Translations under genes and position numbers: made by a program
Shown: positions 60,917 to 64,000 of the stretch, one piece after another
How positions within the stretch are numbered: the first letter of the stretch is position 1
How the letters are laid out: every line of letters begins with the position of its first letter
The notes under the pieces: model-generated
Databases searched by the model: none
What the model saw: only the letters and a program-made list of their open reading frames with translations
Told to the model about the DNA's origin: nothing
Assembly: GCA_016708785.1 (NCBI GenBank)
Contig: JADJFC010000014.1
Location: forward strand, 248,001 to 312,000
Direction: 5' to 3'
Origin: Bacteroidota bacterium
GTDB taxonomy: Bacteria; Bacteroidota; Bacteroidia; AKYH767-A; 2013-40CM-41-45
Length of the DNA stretch: 64,000 bases

Positions 60917-62530
60917 ATGACAAGGCGATTGAAACAACTTCTCTGGATAATTTTTCTTTTTCAATCGTCTGCGGCACTTGCAGAAAAGTACTGGGTAAGT
61001 TTTACTGATAAATCCGGTGTTGAATTCGATCCCCATACTTATTTTTCTGAACGAACAATAGAACAACGACTTGCACAAGGATTAAGCCTCGGCGACTCTC
61101 TCGATTTTCCTGTAAGTGAAAAATACATTGCTGTAGTTTCAACACATTGTGATTCTTTGAGCTATTCAAGCAGATGGTTAAACGGCATTGCAATTTATTC
61201 TTCGCCCGAGCGAGTAGCATTGATACAACAACTTTCATTTGTTTCCGATATCCGGGAAATGCAAGGTCAAGCAACCGCTGCTTCTTTTAATGCTGACAAG
61301 AAAGACCTTGATAAGATGGATAGAGCATTGTTGCACTATCAGACAGACCGTTTAGGCGGAAAAGATTTTACAGCTCATCAGATAAACGGGAAAGGAATTC
61401 GCATAGCGGTTTTTGATGTTGGTTTCAAGGAGGCCGATAAAAACGACGCCTTTAAAAAACTTCGCGACGAAAAAAGAATAATCGCCACTTACGATTTTAT
61501 CGGTAAGAAAGAGGATGTTTATGTAAGTCATTGGCATGGCACTGCGACCCTTTCATGTGTCGCAGGAGAACTAGACTCAATTAAAATCGGGTTAGCCACA
61601 GGAGCAGAAATATTATTAGCAAGGACAGAGATGATTTCCCGTGAAACATTGTTTGAAGAAGAATGTTGGCTCGCAGCAGCTGAGTGGGCAGATAAAAATG
61701 GCGCAAACATTATAAATAGTTCGTTAGGCTATACTAACAAACGATATTTTAATTCACAGATGGACGGACGACAGAGTCTGATTGCAAAGGCCGCAACTAT
61801 TGCTGCAGCGAAAGGAATTCTTGTTGTAAACTCTGCCGGAAACGACGGAAATAGTAACTGGCATTTCATTGATACTCCCGGTGATGCAGATAGTGTTTTA
61901 ACAGTTGGTGGAACAGATCCCGGAAGCGATATCCATGTTTATTTTAGTTCGTTTGGTCCAACAAGCGATGGAAGATTGAAGCCAAATGTTTCTGCACCCG
62001 GACAAGTTATTTGTGCAGGAGCAAAAGGAATGAAAGAGGCTTTTGGCACATCGTTTTCTTCACCTCTCGTTGCAGGATTTGCAGCATGCGCATGGCAAGC
62101 GAATCGCTCATTGTCGAATATGCAATTGTTTCGCGAGATAGAAAAGAGCGGACACCTTTATCCGTACTTTGATTATGCACACGGTTATGGCATCCCACAA
62201 GCACGACATTTTATTGACACGTCAAAAGCCATTGAACCCACGTTTGATTTTGTAATTGTGAATGACCAGATAAAAGTTGTTCTCCGTGAAAAGTTTTCTT
62301 ATGCACTTGATGAAGCGAGTATGGGATATGATGCCCGACGAAATCTATATTACAAAGTGCAGGACAAAAACGGAAAAATAAAATCATATCAAGTAATGCT
62401 TGCAGCAAAAAAAGAAATTCTGAATTTACAAGCCCAGGACTTTTCTGCAGGGGACGAAGTTACAATACATTTTGAAGGCTACACGAGCAGCTTTGATATT
62501 CCTAGTATAGAATCTGAAGAAATAAAATGA
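60917..62530 (+). CDS. Secreted S8-family serine peptidase (subtilase)
   Basis: The 537-residue protein has a signal peptide ending near AALA. The prodomain-like region includes YWVSFTDKSG. The catalytic triad is Asp167 (IRIAVFDVGF), His207 (SHWHGTATL) and Ser379 (FGTSFSSPLVAG), with the oxyanion Asn309 (NSAGNDGN). A C-terminal domain of about 100 residues replaces a T9SS sorting domain and has no obvious CTD motif, so its route beyond the periplasm is unclear. Closely packed neighbours suggest one operon with the M28 peptidase. Confidence 0.93.
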   Translation: MTRRLKQLLWIIFLFQSSAALAEKYWVSFTDKSGVEFDPHTYFSERTIEQRLAQGLSLGDSLDFPVSEKYIAVVSTHCDSLSYSSRWLNGIAIYSSPERVALIQQLSFVSDIREMQGQATAASFNADKKDLDKMDRALLHYQTDRLGGKDFTAHQINGKGIRIAVFDVGFKEADKNDAFKKLRDEKRIIATYDFIGKKEDVYVSHWHGTATLSCVAGELDSIKIGLATGAEILLARTEMISRETLFEEECWLAAAEWADKNGANIINSSLGYTNKRYFNSQMDGRQSLIAKAATIAAAKGILVVNSAGNDGNSNWHFIDTPGDADSVLTVGGTDPGSDIHVYFSSFGPTSDGRLKPNVSAPGQVICAGAKGMKEAFGTSFSSPLVAGFAACAWQANRSLSNMQLFREIEKSGHLYPYFDYAHGYGIPQARHFIDTSKAIEPTFDFVIVNDQIKVVLREKFSYALDEASMGYDARRNLYYKVQDKNGKIKSYQVMLAAKKEILNLQAQDFSAGDEVTIHFEGYTSSFDIPSIESEEIK

Positions 62531-62534
62531 CCAA

Positions 62535-63233
62535 ATGAAAAAAATAAAAATACTTTTATTTCCACTGCTCTTTTTAACTTCATTTTATTGCGGAGGACAA
62601 ACAGTTTTATTGAAATACGAAGAAGCTACGGAGCCCCTGTATGATAAAGGACCAAATCAGAAAAAGTTTGTTCAAGGGTTTATAAAATTCGGATTTGTCA
62701 CCCCGCCCGATAAAGACAATGCGAAAATAATTTATGGGAAGTCTGTTAACATTGGCTTTGGACTGAAGAAAAAATTTAAAGTTAGCCCGATATATTCTCT
62801 TGGCTGGCAACTGGAATTCGATTATATGGTATACAAGTTTAAAAATGAGCCGGCAAACACGGCACCAGTAGGTGCAGAGATAGACATAAGACGATTTGAT
62901 GTTTACTCTATCAGAATAGGCTGGTTCAACCGTTTTAATTTCGACCATCATCGTGGCAATTTCCTCGGCACTTATCTTGATCTTGGAATTGATGGTGCAT
63001 TTGCATATACAATGAAAGAAGTATATAAATATGATACCGGTTATGGTAAGGCAGTAACCAAGGTCGACAATCTTGATTATATAAATTCATTTCAATCAGA
63101 AGTGTTTGCAAAGCTTGGTTATAGCAGAATAAGCTTTTGGGCAAAATATCGTTTAACAGACCTGTTAGAAAAAGATTCAGGAAAACCGGAACTGCCGCGA
63201 ATTTCTGCAGGAATAGAATTAGGAATTTACTAA
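62535..63233 (+). CDS. Probable outer-membrane beta-barrel protein
   Basis: The 232-residue protein has a signal peptide ending YCGGQ and alternating amphipathic strands (VNIGFGLKKKFKVSPIYSLGWQLEFDYMVYKF, GTYLDLGIDGAFAYTM). It ends in an aromatic residue after ISAGIELGIY, as small outer-membrane barrels do. No named family is recognised. It starts 4 bases after the subtilase stop, so it is co-transcribed. Confidence 0.65.
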   Translation: MKKIKILLFPLLFLTSFYCGGQTVLLKYEEATEPLYDKGPNQKKFVQGFIKFGFVTPPDKDNAKIIYGKSVNIGFGLKKKFKVSPIYSLGWQLEFDYMVYKFKNEPANTAPVGAEIDIRRFDVYSIRIGWFNRFNFDHHRGNFLGTYLDLGIDGAFAYTMKEVYKYDTGYGKAVTKVDNLDYINSFQSEVFAKLGYSRISFWAKYRLTDLLEKDSGKPELPRISAGIELGIY

Positions 63234-63243
63234 CCACAACATC

Positions 63244-63768
63244 ATGTTTAAAATGAAGGGAATGAATCAAGTAATTTTAGTGCTTCTATGTTTTAACAGT
63301 CAACTATCTGCCCAAACAACAAAAGGAGACATCAATATTTTAATGATGAGAGGTGAAAAATTTAAAGAAGGAGTAATGACCGAACTTGTTTGCTCTTCGA
63401 CTTGTTTGAAAGTAGACAAAGACGCCGGCACCATCTCTTTTTCCTTAAGTGGAAAACATGGAGAACGAAACATACTTGTCACCGGAGAAACGCCGGTGTT
63501 AATAGGAACAAAAAAGATAAAAGTTGACAAAGATGGTGATCTTGGACCCTACCAGAAGTTGACGATAGAAGTTTTTGGTTCCAATCCGGCAGTTGACAAA
63601 GACTCTTACGAGATACAAGAGGTGTCCGATGAAGCCATCATCAACATTATGAAATACGACGAAGAAAACGGTGTGGTTGAGGGAACGTTTACATGCAAAT
63701 ATTTTGATGAGGCATTGGGTATAAAAATGTTGAGCGCCACTTGTCATTTTCTGGTAACACAAAATTGA
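63244..63768 (+). CDS. Secreted protein of unknown function
   Basis: The 174-residue product has a signal peptide ending at QLSAQ. The mature part is beta-rich by appearance (GTISFSLSGKHGERNILVTGE, VVEGTFTCKYFDEALGIKML). Two Cys residues near CSSTCLK could form a disulfide. A second ATG at 63256 is possible. It is the last gene of the plus-strand run that starts with rpiB. Confidence 0.6.
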   Translation: MFKMKGMNQVILVLLCFNSQLSAQTTKGDINILMMRGEKFKEGVMTELVCSSTCLKVDKDAGTISFSLSGKHGERNILVTGETPVLIGTKKIKVDKDGDLGPYQKLTIEVFGSNPAVDKDSYEIQEVSDEAIINIMKYDEENGVVEGTFTCKYFDEALGIKMLSATCHFLVTQN

Positions 63769-63851
63769 AAATCTTGTGTTATTAACAATTGTGGTTCATA
63801 ACCCATTTATCGATTAAAGGATAGCCGTAACCTTGCACATCGATATTCTGT

Positions 63852-63859
63852 TAAATTTG
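63852..63859 (+). promoter_or_regulatory. -7 element for the truncated gene at the right edge
   Basis: TAAATTTG is an exact TAnnTTTG, 24 bases before the ATG at 63884. The nearest TTG upstream is too close to be a standard -33 element. Confidence 0.45.
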
Positions 63860-63883
63860 TTGTAACCCAAAATAACCCACGGT

Positions 63884-64000
63884 ATGTCATTGTCTAATGA
63901 ACAGAAAAAAGATCTGAGCAAACTCGGTGAGTATTTTCGTCAGATTGAAAAGATTGCAATTGAGAACAACATCGACTTAGATGTTTTCATGTCGCAGTAC
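63884..64000 (+). CDS. 3'-truncated CDS of unknown function
   Basis: An ATG at 63884 opens a frame that runs off the window (39 codons: MSLSNEQKKDLSKLGEYF, then RQIEKIAIENN). The visible part is helical and charged with no signal peptide. It is too short to place in a family. A -7 element lies just upstream. Confidence 0.5.
   Translation, partial: MSLSNEQKKDLSKLGEYFRQIEKIAIENNIDLDVFMSQY

Overview
The window looks like one chromosomal contig from a member of the Bacteroidota. Several very large secreted proteins carry SprB-type repeats or C-terminal type IX secretion (T9SS) sorting domains. Many genes are preceded by the phylum's TAnnTTTG -7 promoter element. Other typical families are GxxExxY, YwqK/MORN-variant, TonB-domain 'energy transducer' proteins and a CheB-CheR hybrid kinase. 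No rRNA, tRNA, CRISPR array, phage module or transposase was recognised. I cannot assign a genus.

Layout. 1-8.7 kb: a truncated methyltransferase, a PfkB-type sugar kinase, a GxxExxY protein bracketed by CACGAAT-type repeats, a 1432-residue T9SS protein on the minus strand and a helical protein of unknown function. 8.7-27 kb: a diheme cytochrome c, then three giant secreted surface proteins, all on the minus strand. 27-31 kb: two small genes, then a sulfur locus with a YeiH-type exporter divergent from a CstB-like persulfide dioxygenase/rhodanese, followed by a thioredoxin. 31-39 kb: a LamG-containing T9SS protein, a secreted Ntn hydrolase with MORN-like repeats, a reductase/ArsR/SRPBCC operon, a lipoprotein with a Pmp3-like tail, and a DinB-like protein. 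A 0.6-kb homopolymer tract near 38.3-38.9 kb is probably an artefact. 39-47 kb: a two-component pair, a TonB-domain protein, a large CheB-CheR hybrid kinase and a Crp-like regulator. 47-52.5 kb: secreted proteins, a second Ntn hydrolase, a TonB-domain protein and a coiled-coil protein. 52.8-58 kb: RNase R, a MORN-repeat protein and NadA. 58.4-64 kb: a plus-strand run of rpiB, an M28 peptidase, a subtilase and three secreted proteins, then a truncated gene.

Sequence quality matters for reading this window. At least nine genes are split by one or more single-base indels, mostly in short homopolymers, and one long gene has an in-frame TGA. Conserved domains continue in another frame on the far side of each break. 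I therefore annotate the full spans and treat the breaks as probable uncorrected long-read errors rather than true pseudogenes.

The most interesting unexplained structure is in the non-coding DNA. A two-hairpin palindromic repeat occurs four times, always immediately flanking one of the two secreted Ntn hydrolase genes. Its first stem varies between copies in a compensatory way, and its 5' arm is duplicated in tandem. Other long perfect inverted repeats (16, 30 and 35 bp arms) sit at gene ends. The GxxExxY gene is bracketed by a separate inverted-repeat family that recurs at 51.5 kb.
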